Shown here: positions 51,364 through 60,036 of the stretch, in pieces
How positions within the stretch are numbered: position 1 is the first letter of the stretch
Layout of the letters: each line of letters opens with the position of its first letter
Origin: JAIEPM01 sp964546815
Lineage (GTDB): Bacteria > Cyanobacteriota > Vampirovibrionia > Obscuribacterales > Obscuribacteraceae
Length of the DNA stretch: 64,000 nt
Assembly (NCBI GenBank): GCA_964546815.1
Contig: CAZJLR010000012.1
Coordinates: 1 to 64,000, forward strand
Reading direction: 5' to 3'
The notes under the pieces: generated by a model
What the model was told of the DNA's origin: nothing
Database searches by the model: none
What the model saw: the letters and a program-made list of their open reading frames with translations, nothing else
Translations under genes and position numbers: made by a program

Positions 51364-51396
51364 TTGACAAGATCCTGTGAAATATGATTTATAAAT
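51364..51396 (+). promoter_or_regulatory. Promoter ahead of the short RNA and mqnA
   Basis: TTGACA (51364-51369), a perfect -35, is followed by an A/T-rich ATTTATAAATTAG stretch that gives several possible -10 hexamers at 17-20 bases. Directed away from the divergent pdp gene. Confidence 0.5.
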
Positions 51397-51400
51397 TAGT

Positions 51401-51457
51401 GGAGCGAGGCCCCGTGAAGCTTACCAAGAAGTCTGTAAGGCCTCCTCCCTTTTTTTT
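51401..51457 (+). ncRNA. Short structured RNA with intrinsic terminator upstream of mqnA
   Basis: GGAGcGAGGCC (51401-51411) pairs with GGCCTCCTCC (51439-51448) as ten base pairs with one bulged C, enclosing a small CTTAC/GTAAG hairpin; it is followed by CTTTTTTTT. With the promoter just upstream, this would make a ~60-nt terminated transcript, or a leader attenuator for mqnA 150 bp downstream. No known family recognised. Confidence 0.6.
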
Positions 51458-51608
51458 GGGCAAAATCAAAACTACAGAAGCCTTTGAAACATGGCTGATT
51501 TAGCGTGTTTGCGAAGAGTCTGTTTTAAATGTCTTGCAATTGTCTAAACTTAACTAATTGCTTCTCGCTTGCTGGCTATACTTTATGGCTGATAAGCGGA
51601 GCAAATTG

Positions 51609-52475
51609 ATGCAGTCTTTAAGCCCAAAAACAGAAAGTCCTGAAAAGACCAAAAGCAAAGAGTCGGCTAGCAAAGCCCTGACGCAGCTGGGGCAAATATC
51701 TTTCATCAACACACTGCCTGTGGTTCTGCCCCTAACGACCGGGGCTGTGGACGCGAATTGTCAGCTTGTTTTCGGCACTCCAGCCGAATTGAATAAAAAA
51801 CTGAGTCGCAACGAATTGCAGCTTGGCGCGATGAGTTCGTTCTATTTCCTTGAAGACGGCGGCTTTCAACTTTTCCCTCAAATTTCGATTTCAGGCACCG
51901 GACGCGTAGGCAGTGTTCTCCTTTTCAGCAAAGATGACTTGAGCACACTACATGGCAAGATTGTCGACGTGCCTGATTCATCGGCGACTTCAATCAAGCT
52001 TTTGCAGCTCTTGTTGAAAGAAGAATATGGTGTTGAGCCCCTACTCAGGCAGCAAGACGAAAAAGTGACAGACAGCTCTGATGCCCGCGCTGTACTTTTG
52101 ATTGGCGATAAGGCACTCAAACAAGATGAGCATCTTCAAAACACGCATCTGCGAGTAGACCTGGCTCAGTGGTGGTTTAAGCGTTTTGAGCTGCCATTTG
52201 TATTTGGAGTTTGGGGCGCACGGAAGAATTGGGCACAAGATAACAGGCAAGAGTTTGAGCAAATTGGCGCATCTCTAGTCGAAGCCGCTAAACTGGGACT
52301 AACAAGCTTGTTGCCCCAGGTTATTGAAGAGGCAAACAAACGAACCGCACTCAAAGACGAACGATTATCTTGTTACTATCTCAATGAACTCGACTACAGG
52401 CTCACTGCAGATCATGACCAGGCATTGGAATTATTTGGCAAACTATGCCGCAAGCACGGTTTCATTTCCGACTAA
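51609..52475 (+). CDS. mqnA: Chorismate dehydratase (futalosine pathway)
   Basis: 288 residues from the ATG at 51609, which has GGAG eight bases upstream; an ATG at 51585 (296 residues) is also possible. MqnA makes 3-enolpyruvyl-benzoate from chorismate, first step of futalosine menaquinone synthesis. Family features: 'LGQISFINTLPVV' at the start of the periplasmic-binding-like fold, 'LQLGAMSSFYFLED', 'FGVWGARKNW'. The other mqn genes are not here. It implies menaquinone as the quinone for the respiratory operon at 9-18 kb. Confidence 0.9.
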   Translation: MQSLSPKTESPEKTKSKESASKALTQLGQISFINTLPVVLPLTTGAVDANCQLVFGTPAELNKKLSRNELQLGAMSSFYFLEDGGFQLFPQISISGTGRVGSVLLFSKDDLSTLHGKIVDVPDSSATSIKLLQLLLKEEYGVEPLLRQQDEKVTDSSDARAVLLIGDKALKQDEHLQNTHLRVDLAQWWFKRFELPFVFGVWGARKNWAQDNRQEFEQIGASLVEAAKLGLTSLLPQVIEEANKRTALKDERLSCYYLNELDYRLTADHDQALELFGKLCRKHGFISD

Positions 52476-54702
52476 TCTTAGCTTGAATGCCTTTGCTCTT
52501 TTGATTTCGCTTTCCTGCACCTGCACTGTCGCCCAAGCAGCTCCGTTTCCCTCGCCCGATTTTCAGGTTCTGTCTAAGACTAAACCTGTGATAAATCGTG
52601 GGCATTGGGTGCAAGTCAAATCAAATGATGCCCCGGTTGTAGAGTCGCAAACAAAGGTGAAACCTGTTGTAGAAGACAAAAGCCCTCCGGAATTAAAGGC
52701 TTGCCTGGCTGATGCAGAGCAGGCGTTAGCTGCCCAGGAAATGGATAGGGCAGGCAAAATTTTCAAATATGCTGCCAGTCAATATCCCTCCGATTTGCGC
52801 CCGCAGCTGGGCATTAGTCGAATTAGTTTCATTTCTGGGCGCAATGATGAAGCTATTAAGATGCTCAACACTTTAATTGCCAAATTTCCAAAGTCCTCTG
52901 AGCCACGTGCCATGCTCGGCAATGTCTTCCTGAGTTTGGGAAAATTTGAGCAAGCTAAAGCGCAGTTTCTGGCGGCAACTGCGCTAGATGCGAAAGATGC
53001 AGAATCATTCTTTCATCTGGCCCAGATTGCAGTGCTTTTCAACGAGCAAAACGAAGCAATTGCTTTGTCGAAAAAATCGCTGGCTGCAAATTTGAGCAAT
53101 AATTCTGCGCGCGTTTTGTTAGCAAGATTGTTGAGAGATGGTGGCAACGTCGATGATGCTCTCGTGCAATATAAAGATGCCCTCGCGCAAGACCCTGATA
53201 ATCCAGACTTGCTAGGTGAGACAGCCAGCTTGCTTGCGATTAAAGGCAGACCCCAGGAAGCCGTGGAAAAGCTGATGCAAGCTTATCGACTAAATCCCGA
53301 ATCTGCCGAAATTCAAAAGCAGTTGGTCACCATTTATGGTGCCAGGCGCGATTGGCCTAACGCAGGCGATGTAGCTAATTCGTGGGCTCAGCTAGAACCA
53401 GAAAACACCAAAGCTCAACTCGTGCAGGGGTGGTGTTCGCTGATGAATCACGAGTCATTAGATGCTACTGTAATTCTAAAACAAGTTTGCCGGAAGGCTC
53501 CCCAAGATATAGAAGCCCGTAATATCTACGGTATTGCTTTGCTCGAACAGCGTAAGTTTGATGATGCGCAAAAACAATTTGAAGCTGCGCTGGCGCTTGA
53601 TGCCCAATATTTGCCCGCGCGTCTAAACCTGATTGCGCTGTACGGATTTAAGGGGCAAAATTCATATGCCATAGAACTCATCGAAAAGTTGCAATTGCAA
53701 GAGCCGGAAAATTCTTGCGTTCTTTCATTGCATGCCTGGCTTGAAATGAAACTTGGCAATTACGATGCAGCCAATGACTTAAACAGCCTGGCTTTATCTC
53801 ATGATCCGCAAGAACCACTGGCTTTGATTGGTGGTGGCATAATCTTCCGCAAGCAAGGAAAACTTGCCGAGTCAGTCAGTCTGTTGCAAAAAACTATCAA
53901 ACTATTTCCTGATAGCCCTCTGCCGTTGTATGAGCTTTCTGCTACTTATGTAGCCGAAGGAAAATTTACCCAAGCTATTGAGTCAGCTCAACTTGCATTG
54001 CAAATTGCTCCCTCTAATTTGGATGCAAAAGCAGCACTTGCGTTTGCACTCATCGCAGCGAAAAACTATGAGGGTGCGATTCCTCTTTTGAAGGAATGCG
54101 TTTTGCGCAACCCGAAAGACCTGCAATTGCGTATGGTGCTTTCTCGCGCCCAGGTAAGTCGAGGTGACAGAGAAATTGCTCAAACAACTTTAGAGAAGGC
54201 ACGAACAGCTTTTCCCGATAGAGCCGAACCATTAATCGGTCTAGCAAATCTTGCTTTCGATTTTCGCAATTACCGTCAGTCAGAGCAGCTGTTACAAGAT
54301 GCACTAGTTTGTGATCCTGATAATCGAGAGGCATTGATTTCTCTTGCTCGCGCATATTTTGCGATGGGTAAGTTTGATAACTGCTATGACCAATTCCAGA
54401 CACTTCAAAATTCTGATTTAGACGCGGCTGATATATTGCTGAAAGCACGCTGTGAATATGCTTTGCGCCAATTTACTTCCGCTTGCGCTGACTATGAAAA
54501 AGTGATGCATGCAAAATCTACCTTGAACGCATCCGATTTTGTAAATTATGCGCAAGCACTTTTGCAGAGCGGACAATATTCGCGTGCTCAAGAGCTTATA
54601 GGTTCTATCGAAGCTAGCTCTACAATTAAGAACAATGGCGGAGCTCATGAGCTTGAGCGCATTCAATCTGAGTTGCGAAACTGTATGCGTCGCACTCATT
54701 AA
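52414..54702 (+). CDS. Large secreted TPR protein
   Basis: About 762 residues from an ATG at 52414 that lies inside the end of mqnA (62-bp overlap); a start at 52324 is also open, and the true start is uncertain. A hydrophobic signal ('LNAFALLISLSCTCTVAQAA') ends near residue 43. Roughly 17 TPR units follow, e.g. 'GKFEQAKAQFLAATALDAKD' and 'RKFDDAQKQFEAALALDAQY'. Acts as a protein-binding scaffold outside the cytoplasm; partner unknown. Next TPR gene follows after ~40 bp. Confidence 0.85.
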   Translation: MTRHWNYLANYAASTVSFPTNLSLNAFALLISLSCTCTVAQAAPFPSPDFQVLSKTKPVINRGHWVQVKSNDAPVVESQTKVKPVVEDKSPPELKACLADAEQALAAQEMDRAGKIFKYAASQYPSDLRPQLGISRISFISGRNDEAIKMLNTLIAKFPKSSEPRAMLGNVFLSLGKFEQAKAQFLAATALDAKDAESFFHLAQIAVLFNEQNEAIALSKKSLAANLSNNSARVLLARLLRDGGNVDDALVQYKDALAQDPDNPDLLGETASLLAIKGRPQEAVEKLMQAYRLNPESAEIQKQLVTIYGARRDWPNAGDVANSWAQLEPENTKAQLVQGWCSLMNHESLDATVILKQVCRKAPQDIEARNIYGIALLEQRKFDDAQKQFEAALALDAQYLPARLNLIALYGFKGQNSYAIELIEKLQLQEPENSCVLSLHAWLEMKLGNYDAANDLNSLALSHDPQEPLALIGGGIIFRKQGKLAESVSLLQKTIKLFPDSPLPLYELSATYVAEGKFTQAIESAQLALQIAPSNLDAKAALAFALIAAKNYEGAIPLLKECVLRNPKDLQLRMVLSRAQVSRGDREIAQTTLEKARTAFPDRAEPLIGLANLAFDFRNYRQSEQLLQDALVCDPDNREALISLARAYFAMGKFDNCYDQFQTLQNSDLDAADILLKARCEYALRQFTSACADYEKVMHAKSTLNASDFVNYAQALLQSGQYSRAQELIGSIEASSTIKNNGGAHELERIQSELRNCMRRTH

Positions 54703-54743
54703 AGGTGTAGACTGGATAGCTGCTATTCAAAAAGGAAATATTG

Positions 54744-56030
54744 GTGAAAAAACGAGATTTAAATCGAGCTGTTTATGCCAGTACTTTAGTTGCCTTTTCA
54801 GTTTTCGTCCCTGCGGTGCAAGCCGAAGTGGGTGAATGTAAATCGTCCACTGTCTCATTCTCTCTATCTGGTCTTAGCAAAAGAGATCCAATTCTTGAAA
54901 ATATTTTGAATGACCTCGATAAGCGAAAAGCAACACAAAGTGATCTCGAAACTTTGTCTACCTATATAAAGGACAATCCGAGCAGTCCTGATGGACATCT
55001 TGTCCTCTCACGTGCATATTTTTCACTTGGTATGGACAATATGTACGCAGAGGAAATGGAAAAAGCCTGGAGTCTTGCACCCAGCCATGTGAGCTATTTA
55101 CTCTCTGCACTGAAAGCTCAAACTGTGTGGAATGACAGTGCAAGTCTCAAATCTCTTGTAGATAAATCTCTAAATGTTTATCACGATAATTCACGAATGC
55201 TTCTGATTTTGGCTAAGGAATTTCAGGCAGAAAATCGCCCCGTGCTTGCGCTGCGTTTTTTTGAACGAGCCCATCAGCTAGACCCGCAAAACCGCAACAT
55301 TCTCAAATCATATTGCACATTACTTCTTTCGAGCAGAGAGTACGCCCGTGTCCTTAGTGAAGCAAAGCCGTTGTTATCTGAGAACGACCCCAATTGTTTT
55401 GCTCAACTGATAACAGGACTGGCTTATAATGGTCTAGGTCGTCCAGAGGTGGCTCGCCCGCTTCTGGAAAAAGCGCATTTAGAAAACCCAGCGCAAGCGC
55501 AAATTGCAGAAGCGTATGCTGATTGTTTGATTGCTTTGGGCAGAAAAAAAGATGCATTGCAACCTGCTCTGGTGGCACTGGCAATGCAGAGTCCAACAGC
55601 AGGACGCACTGAAGAAATGAAATTAAAATTGCGTCCATTACTTGCGTCGGCAAATGAGAAAGCTCTAGATGCATCTCTGGCCAGTGTTGAGGCGCTGAAA
55701 CCGCCGCCAAATCAATTGGCGTTTTTCTATTTTGCTCTTGGTGATTTGTTTGACCGATTAGGCAAAGTAAATCGAGCTACAGACTGTTTCATATCAGGAC
55801 TCAAGCTTGATGATAGTTTCGGGCGCGGATTTATGAGATTGGCGCACGACTATGAATTGCTGGGTAAAGACCCTGATGTGATTTTAGGTCTCTATCAAAA
55901 GGCTGTTGATAGTGCTCCTGATGATAAGGAAGTGCAGTCAAGGTATGAAAGAATGAAGTCTCGAATGAAGGCTTCAGACCGTGATATAGCAGGCAAGTTG
56001 AAGGCTGTATTGAATAGCGCGCGATATTAG
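54744..56030 (+). CDS. Secreted TPR protein
   Basis: 428 residues from the GTG at 54744 (AGGA eight bases upstream; the adjacent TTG at 54741 is an alternative). Signal peptide to about 27 ('ASTLVAFSVFVPAVQA'). About nine TPR-like units, e.g. 'NRPVLALRFFERAHQLDPQN' and 'GKVNRATDCFISGLKLDDS'. Likely co-transcribed with, and structurally related to, the preceding TPR gene. Confidence 0.85.
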   Translation: MKKRDLNRAVYASTLVAFSVFVPAVQAEVGECKSSTVSFSLSGLSKRDPILENILNDLDKRKATQSDLETLSTYIKDNPSSPDGHLVLSRAYFSLGMDNMYAEEMEKAWSLAPSHVSYLLSALKAQTVWNDSASLKSLVDKSLNVYHDNSRMLLILAKEFQAENRPVLALRFFERAHQLDPQNRNILKSYCTLLLSSREYARVLSEAKPLLSENDPNCFAQLITGLAYNGLGRPEVARPLLEKAHLENPAQAQIAEAYADCLIALGRKKDALQPALVALAMQSPTAGRTEEMKLKLRPLLASANEKALDASLASVEALKPPPNQLAFFYFALGDLFDRLGKVNRATDCFISGLKLDDSFGRGFMRLAHDYELLGKDPDVILGLYQKAVDSAPDDKEVQSRYERMKSRMKASDRDIAGKLKAVLNSARY

Positions 56031-56035
56031 TGCTG

Positions 56036-56358
56036 TTACAGGAAGAAGTTTGTGAATATGTTGCTGTGTTGTTGCAGCAGCGATGCAATTTTCTCTGGTC
56101 TGCAAAGTGCTCGTCTTCTTCCGCAAAACGCTTAATACTGCCTTGACGAAGGGTTGACATAATTTGCTTAAGTTCTAAAATGGAATGGTGGGTCAATTCG
56201 ACTTCGAATTTTTTCGCAGAGATAAACGTCATGTGTCCAGCAGTCATCACAAAACCATATTCGCTGAACCGCCCATTTCTGCAGGCGCGCCTCGCCAATA
56301 ATAATATCAATTTCTAAAATAACCGGCTCAAGTAATCTAGCAATTTACTTCGGTTCAT
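56036..56358 (-). pseudogene. Decayed gene with two or three frame disruptions
   Basis: On the minus strand, protein-like segments appear in succession in different frames: 'MNRSKLLDYL' (ATG at 56358), then 'EPVILEIDIIIGEARLQ', then 'NGRFSEYGFVMTAGHMTFIS' and on to 'GSIKRFAEEDEHFADQ', then 'PEKIASLLQQHSNIFTNFFL' ending at a TAA (56036-56038). Together they would make a ~105-residue protein. The single open frame here (to 55831) runs antisense into the TPR gene and is not a plausible product. Either a real pseudogene or assembly indels. Confidence 0.5.
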
Positions 56359-56626
56359 AGATAAAGCAAACCGATTACAGTGGTGCAGCGTGACTGGCAC
56401 AACTGTCTTTCAGAACTGTCTGCAGCTAAATCGTTAGTCGTGCAGCTGCTCGTGAGTGTCCCATCGTAGGCTGTTTTGCTCGGCATGGGTTTTGTTGCGT
56501 AATTGACTTCGATTTGTCATCAGGGCAAGGCTTGATCTTTGTCGTGCGTAATTTTCGCGCGGATAGCTTTTTTTTGTTTATTCCCCACAGATTTCTAAAC
56601 TCAATTTTTGAAAAAGGAGCTCAGCT
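56359..56626. other. Gap before the LysE gene
   Basis: With the decayed gene, this completes a 596-bp stretch without an intact gene. Several CTGCAG- and GTGCAG-containing short repeats occur (56380-56450) but no clear hairpin, promoter or RNA gene. Confidence 0.4.
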
Positions 56627-57232
56627 ATGACTTTTCTTGATGTATTCAAAGCTATTTTTCTCGGTTTTGCAGTTGCAGCGCCTGTTGGTCCTATAAGCAT
56701 GTTATGTATTCGAACAACTCTAAGCTCTGGGTTTTCTGCCGGCTTTAGTGCCGGGCTTGGCGCTGCACTTGCAGATGGTTTGGTGTCTCTCGCGGCTCTG
56801 GGCGGCTTGGCTGCTGTGCTATCTTCATCAGTAATATCAGTTTCGCTGCTGAGTTATTGCGCGGCAGCCTTTCTGTTTTATCTCGGTGTGAAAATGTTAT
56901 TGAAGTCAAACGAGACCTTATTTGCTACCTCGCAAGTAAAGCAAAATGCCCATATGTCTTTCATTTCGACCTTTGCGCTCACCGTTATCAACCCACTCAC
57001 TTTAATGTCCTTTGCGGCTTTGTTTTGCACTGTTAATAGTTCACAGCGTAGCTTCCTGGAGCTATTTGGCACGGCTGCATGCATTGCCCTTGGCTCTGCA
57101 TTGTGGTGGCTCTGCCTGGCAGTATTCCTTAGTGTGGCAAGGAGAAGTATTGGGCCGCGATCTATGAAGTCGATAAACATCGGCTCGGCATTATGTATAC
57201 TTGGTTGTGGAGTAAAGCTGTTACTTCCCTGA
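56627..57232 (+). CDS. LysE/RhtB-family exporter
   Basis: 201 residues with six hydrophobic helices. N-terminal 'GFAVAAPVGPISMLCIRTTL' is the LysE family signature. These carriers export amino acids or related metabolites across the inner membrane. A strong AAAAGGAGC precedes the ATG. Stands just upstream of a GNAT gene (39 bp). Substrate cannot be told. Confidence 0.85.
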   Translation: MTFLDVFKAIFLGFAVAAPVGPISMLCIRTTLSSGFSAGFSAGLGAALADGLVSLAALGGLAAVLSSSVISVSLLSYCAAAFLFYLGVKMLLKSNETLFATSQVKQNAHMSFISTFALTVINPLTLMSFAALFCTVNSSQRSFLELFGTAACIALGSALWWLCLAVFLSVARRSIGPRSMKSINIGSALCILGCGVKLLLP

Positions 57233-57271
57233 GTTTAATTCAGGTCGAAATTTCTTTGTGGAGAAAACAAA

Positions 57272-57793
57272 ATGAAAGTTGTTATCGAGACTCAGCGCAC
57301 AGTTCTACGTGAAATGTCGATGGACGATATTGATTTTGTGGCAGGCTTGTTGAGCAATCAAAAGGCGATGCGCTATTTTCCAAAGCTATATTCTCGCAAA
57401 GAAGCTGAGCAAGCAATTGAAAGGCACATGTTTCGCTATAAACTACAAGGACATTCTGTCTGGATTATGCAAGATAAAAAGCTTGGCAAAGCAGTCGGTT
57501 ATCTAGGTCTGGTTATGCAATCAGTTGAAAATAAAGCTGAGCCAGAAATTGGTTACATTTTGCATCCAGACTATTGGAAATGCGGGTATGCCACCGAAGG
57601 TGCTACCGCTACTCGCGACTATGCGTTTCAGACTTTGAATTATCCATACGTGATATCGCTGATACGCCCAATTAATGAGCCGTCGCAAGCTGTGGCAAGA
57701 CGTGTTGGCATGAAAATCGATCGCAAGGTCGACTTCTTCGCAAACACACATTATGTGTACAAGCTAAATAGAGAAGACTTGAAATCAATATAG
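57272..57793 (+). CDS. GNAT acetyltransferase (RimJ/RimL type)
   Basis: 173 residues. 'TQRTVLREMSMDDIDFVAGL' at the start and 'PEIGYILHPDYWKCGYATEG' (acetyl-CoA binding loop, motif A) are typical of the RimJ/RimL-like N-acetyltransferases, followed by 'INEPSQAVARRVGMK'. Target unknown (ribosomal protein N-terminus, antibiotic or metabolite are possibilities). GTGGAGAA ribosome site. Confidence 0.88.
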   Translation: MKVVIETQRTVLREMSMDDIDFVAGLLSNQKAMRYFPKLYSRKEAEQAIERHMFRYKLQGHSVWIMQDKKLGKAVGYLGLVMQSVENKAEPEIGYILHPDYWKCGYATEGATATRDYAFQTLNYPYVISLIRPINEPSQAVARRVGMKIDRKVDFFANTHYVYKLNREDLKSI

Positions 57794-57799
57794 GTTGAT

Positions 57800-58276
57800 T
57801 TAGATAGCCATACTTCTTTCTGTTTCTCGCATAGCCGCAGGCTCTGCTTGCTTTTCTTCTTGCACCGCTTGCGTGGGCTGAGCAACCTGCTCTTGCGATT
57901 CTTGCTCTTCATAGACTTCAGAGTGACACTTGTTTTTCGATTTGCTGTTTTTGCGAATATTGATCAAGTGCTCTGAATTTTGGCGCGCCCATGATTCGAA
58001 TTGGTCTAGCACCGGAATTAATGTAAGCCCGAGTGTCGTCAATTCGTACTCAACTTTTGGCGGCACTTCTGCGTACACCGTGCGGCTCACCAGCCCATCA
58101 CTTTCCAGCGCTCTGAGCTGGTGGGTGAGAACGCGCTGCGTGACGCCCTGCATCGAGCGCCTGAGCTCATTAAATCTCTTCTTGCCATCTCTTAGCTGAT
58201 AAAGTATCAATACTTTCCATTTGTCCGAAACCATAGCGATGGTCTGCATGATTGGACAGACAATTTTCTCGTTCAT
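57800..58276 (-). CDS. HxlR-family transcriptional regulator
   Basis: 158 residues. Winged helix: 'CPIMQTIAMVSDKWKVLILY', 'LRDGKKRFNELRRSMQGVTQ', 'VSRTVYAEVPPKVEYELT'. HxlR regulators often respond to redox-active or aldehyde stress through a conserved Cys near the N-terminus (Cys7 here). A Gln/Glu-rich tail (~45 residues) is extra. Divergent from the rhodanese gene, which it may control through the shared 194-bp gap. Confidence 0.9.
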   Translation of the reverse strand: MNEKIVCPIMQTIAMVSDKWKVLILYQLRDGKKRFNELRRSMQGVTQRVLTHQLRALESDGLVSRTVYAEVPPKVEYELTTLGLTLIPVLDQFESWARQNSEHLINIRKNSKSKNKCHSEVYEEQESQEQVAQPTQAVQEEKQAEPAAMRETERSMAI

Positions 58277-58325
58277 CAGGCTTACCTCGGGTCAAAACTT
58301 AGCTCAGGCGTCATCAGGCGCCTCG

Positions 58326-58341
58326 GTATCTAAACTGATAC
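58326..58341. promoter_or_regulatory. Candidate HxlR operator
   Basis: GTATC-N6-GATAC, a 16-bp inverted repeat (flanked so that GGTATC...GATAC continues to ACC), lies between the divergent HxlR and rhodanese genes, with an ATAC-T-GTAT half-palindrome pair 17 bases further on. Inverted repeats of this size are typical HxlR binding sites. Confidence 0.45.
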
Positions 58342-58470
58342 TACCTCACAATTAGCATACTGTATAACAATGTTGTGCCTAGTTGCGAAAGAATACTACT
58401 CCATCGTAGGATCAATTCAGTTGAAACGCAAGTGCAAAAATCGTTCATCACTAACCGGGAGGGTACTTAA

Positions 58471-58884
58471 ATGACCACAGAAACACTGAGTAAAGAATCG
58501 GCTCAAGCGGTAGCTTATTTCGAAGGCAAGCTCGCTTTTGAAGTAGGACCAGTCGAAATCAAAATGGGTAAAGAGCGCGGCGAAAAGTTCCAAATTATCG
58601 ACCTTCGCACACCTGAGCTTTTTGCAAAAGGACACGTTCCGGGTGCTGTAAATGTATCGTTTGATACACTTGAAGCACATCTTCCAAAGCTCGACAAAGA
58701 CGTAACAACCGTCGTTTATTGCTACGACATTCTTTGCCACCTATCAGCCAAGGCTGCTTTGCTCCTGGCCAAGAAAGGGTACAAAGTTAGAGAATTGTCT
58801 GGTGGATGGGATGGTTGGGTCGAAAGAAAATTCGCAGTTGAAGGTGAAGCGACTAAGTCGTCGTGTTCGTCAAGCTGCGGCTAA
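58471..58884 (+). CDS. Rhodanese-domain protein with Cys-rich tail
   Basis: 137 residues. Rhodanese fold: 'IIDLRTPELFAKGHVPGAVN', active-site loop 'VVYCYDILCHLSAKAA' (Cys is the sulfur carrier) and 'ELSGGWDGWV'. The loop is longer than the usual CxxGxRS type. The tail 'SSCSSSCG' adds two Cys. GGGAGGG lies ahead of the ATG. May transfer sulfur or detoxify; likely under control of the divergent HxlR regulator. Confidence 0.85.
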   Translation: MTTETLSKESAQAVAYFEGKLAFEVGPVEIKMGKERGEKFQIIDLRTPELFAKGHVPGAVNVSFDTLEAHLPKLDKDVTTVVYCYDILCHLSAKAALLLAKKGYKVRELSGGWDGWVERKFAVEGEATKSSCSSSCG

Positions 58885-58918
58885 AAGCCTTTTCGCGCAA
58901 GTCCATGAGTATGCATCT

Positions 58919-58951
58919 GGGGGATCTTTCGAGATCCTCCTTTTGTTGTTT
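58919..58951 (+). terminator. Intrinsic terminator after the rhodanese gene
   Basis: GGGGGATCT and AGATCCTCC form a 9-bp stem (one G-U pair) closed by a TTCG tetraloop and followed by TTTTGTTGTTT. Textbook form. Confidence 0.85.
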
Positions 58952-58965
58952 CGGAAGGTATTGTC

Positions 58966-59958
58966 TTGAAAATACTAATTATAGGTGGAACCGTTTTCCT
59001 CGGCCGTCATTTGGTAAATGCTGCTACGGCAGCAGGTCATGACGTAACAATCTTCAATCGCGGAACGCGCGTGCTTCCCGAACAAAGCCATGTGACACGT
59101 GTCATTGGTGACCGCAATAAAAATCTCAATCTTGTCGCTGATGATCAGTGGGATGCAATAATTGACACCTGTGGGATGGAACCAGATGTGGTGGCTCGCT
59201 CTGTGACTGAGTTGGCTAAATGCACGGCAAAGTATGTTTTTATTTCAAGCAAATCTGCATTCTTGAAATTTGACAAAATAGGCATGACAGAGAAAGAACC
59301 CTCAAAGCTGCTGCCGCCGGAAGAAGAGCAAGACTACGGCTCGCGCAAGGCGGCTTGTGAAAAAGTGGTGACTGATGTTTTTGGCGATAACTCTCTAATT
59401 ATTCGCCCTGGTCTTATAGTTGGGCGCTATGATCCAACTGACAGATTTACATACTGGCCTCATCGAATTGCGCTTGGTGGCAGGGTGCTTGCACCAGGCA
59501 GACCTGAAAGGCGAATACAATTTATCGACGTAAGAGATCTCTCTGAATGGATAATCCGTTTAATTGAGGCAAATTTTCACGGCACATTTTGTGCGACAGG
59601 TCCCGGTTTTAATTTGTCGATGAAGGAGTTCTTGCGTCAATGCAAGAATGAGTCGGGCAGCAAGGCTGAAATCATTTGGGTTGCTGATGAACAGCTGGAA
59701 AGCGCTGGCGTGGTGCCATGGTCTGAATTGCCTTTGTGGATTCCCGAAAGTGACACAAACTACATCGGCTTTATGCAGATGGATTGTTCTAAGGCTCAAA
59801 ACAAGGGACTTTCATATCGCACAGTGGCGGAGACAATAAGTGATATTTTGCAGTGGGACGCCACGCGCGACCCAGCCCTTGAACTGAAAGCAGGCATGTC
59901 TCCCGAGCGTGAACAAGAGCTATTGTCTGAATATGCTACAGATCAATTTGCAAGCTAA
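58966..59958 (+). CDS. NAD-dependent epimerase/dehydratase family protein
   Basis: 330 residues from a TTG with GGAAGG seven bases upstream. Rossmann start 'KILIIGGTVFLGRHLVNAA' (GGxxxxG), 'TIFNRG', and 'FISSKSAFLK...DYGSRKAACE' where a YxxxK is present as 'YGSRK'. Resembles the extended short-chain dehydrogenase family often annotated as isoflavone-reductase-like or chloroplast-stem-loop-binding-like epimerase. Substrate unknown. Confidence 0.85.
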   Translation: MKILIIGGTVFLGRHLVNAATAAGHDVTIFNRGTRVLPEQSHVTRVIGDRNKNLNLVADDQWDAIIDTCGMEPDVVARSVTELAKCTAKYVFISSKSAFLKFDKIGMTEKEPSKLLPPEEEQDYGSRKAACEKVVTDVFGDNSLIIRPGLIVGRYDPTDRFTYWPHRIALGGRVLAPGRPERRIQFIDVRDLSEWIIRLIEANFHGTFCATGPGFNLSMKEFLRQCKNESGSKAEIIWVADEQLESAGVVPWSELPLWIPESDTNYIGFMQMDCSKAQNKGLSYRTVAETISDILQWDATRDPALELKAGMSPEREQELLSEYATDQFAS

Positions 59959-59960
59959 GC

Positions 59961-59993
59961 AAAAAAGAAACACGAGATAAAATCTCGTGTTTC
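59961..59993 (-). terminator. Intrinsic terminator, minus strand (VOC gene)
   Basis: GAAACACGAGAT and ATCTCGTGTTTC form a perfect 12-bp stem with a 3-base loop. On the minus strand it is followed by TTTTTT, so it ends the VOC gene transcript; on the plus strand it could also stop the epimerase transcript, though without a T run. Confidence 0.85.
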
Positions 59994-60036
59994 ACAAACT
60001 ACTGGCCGCCTTGGCCAGCCCCTGTCGTCAGCCAAA

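Noticed and set aside
55831..56310. 159-codon minus-strand ORF
   Set aside because: Its second half is antisense to the TPR gene; the protein-like part is better explained as one piece of a frameshifted relic.
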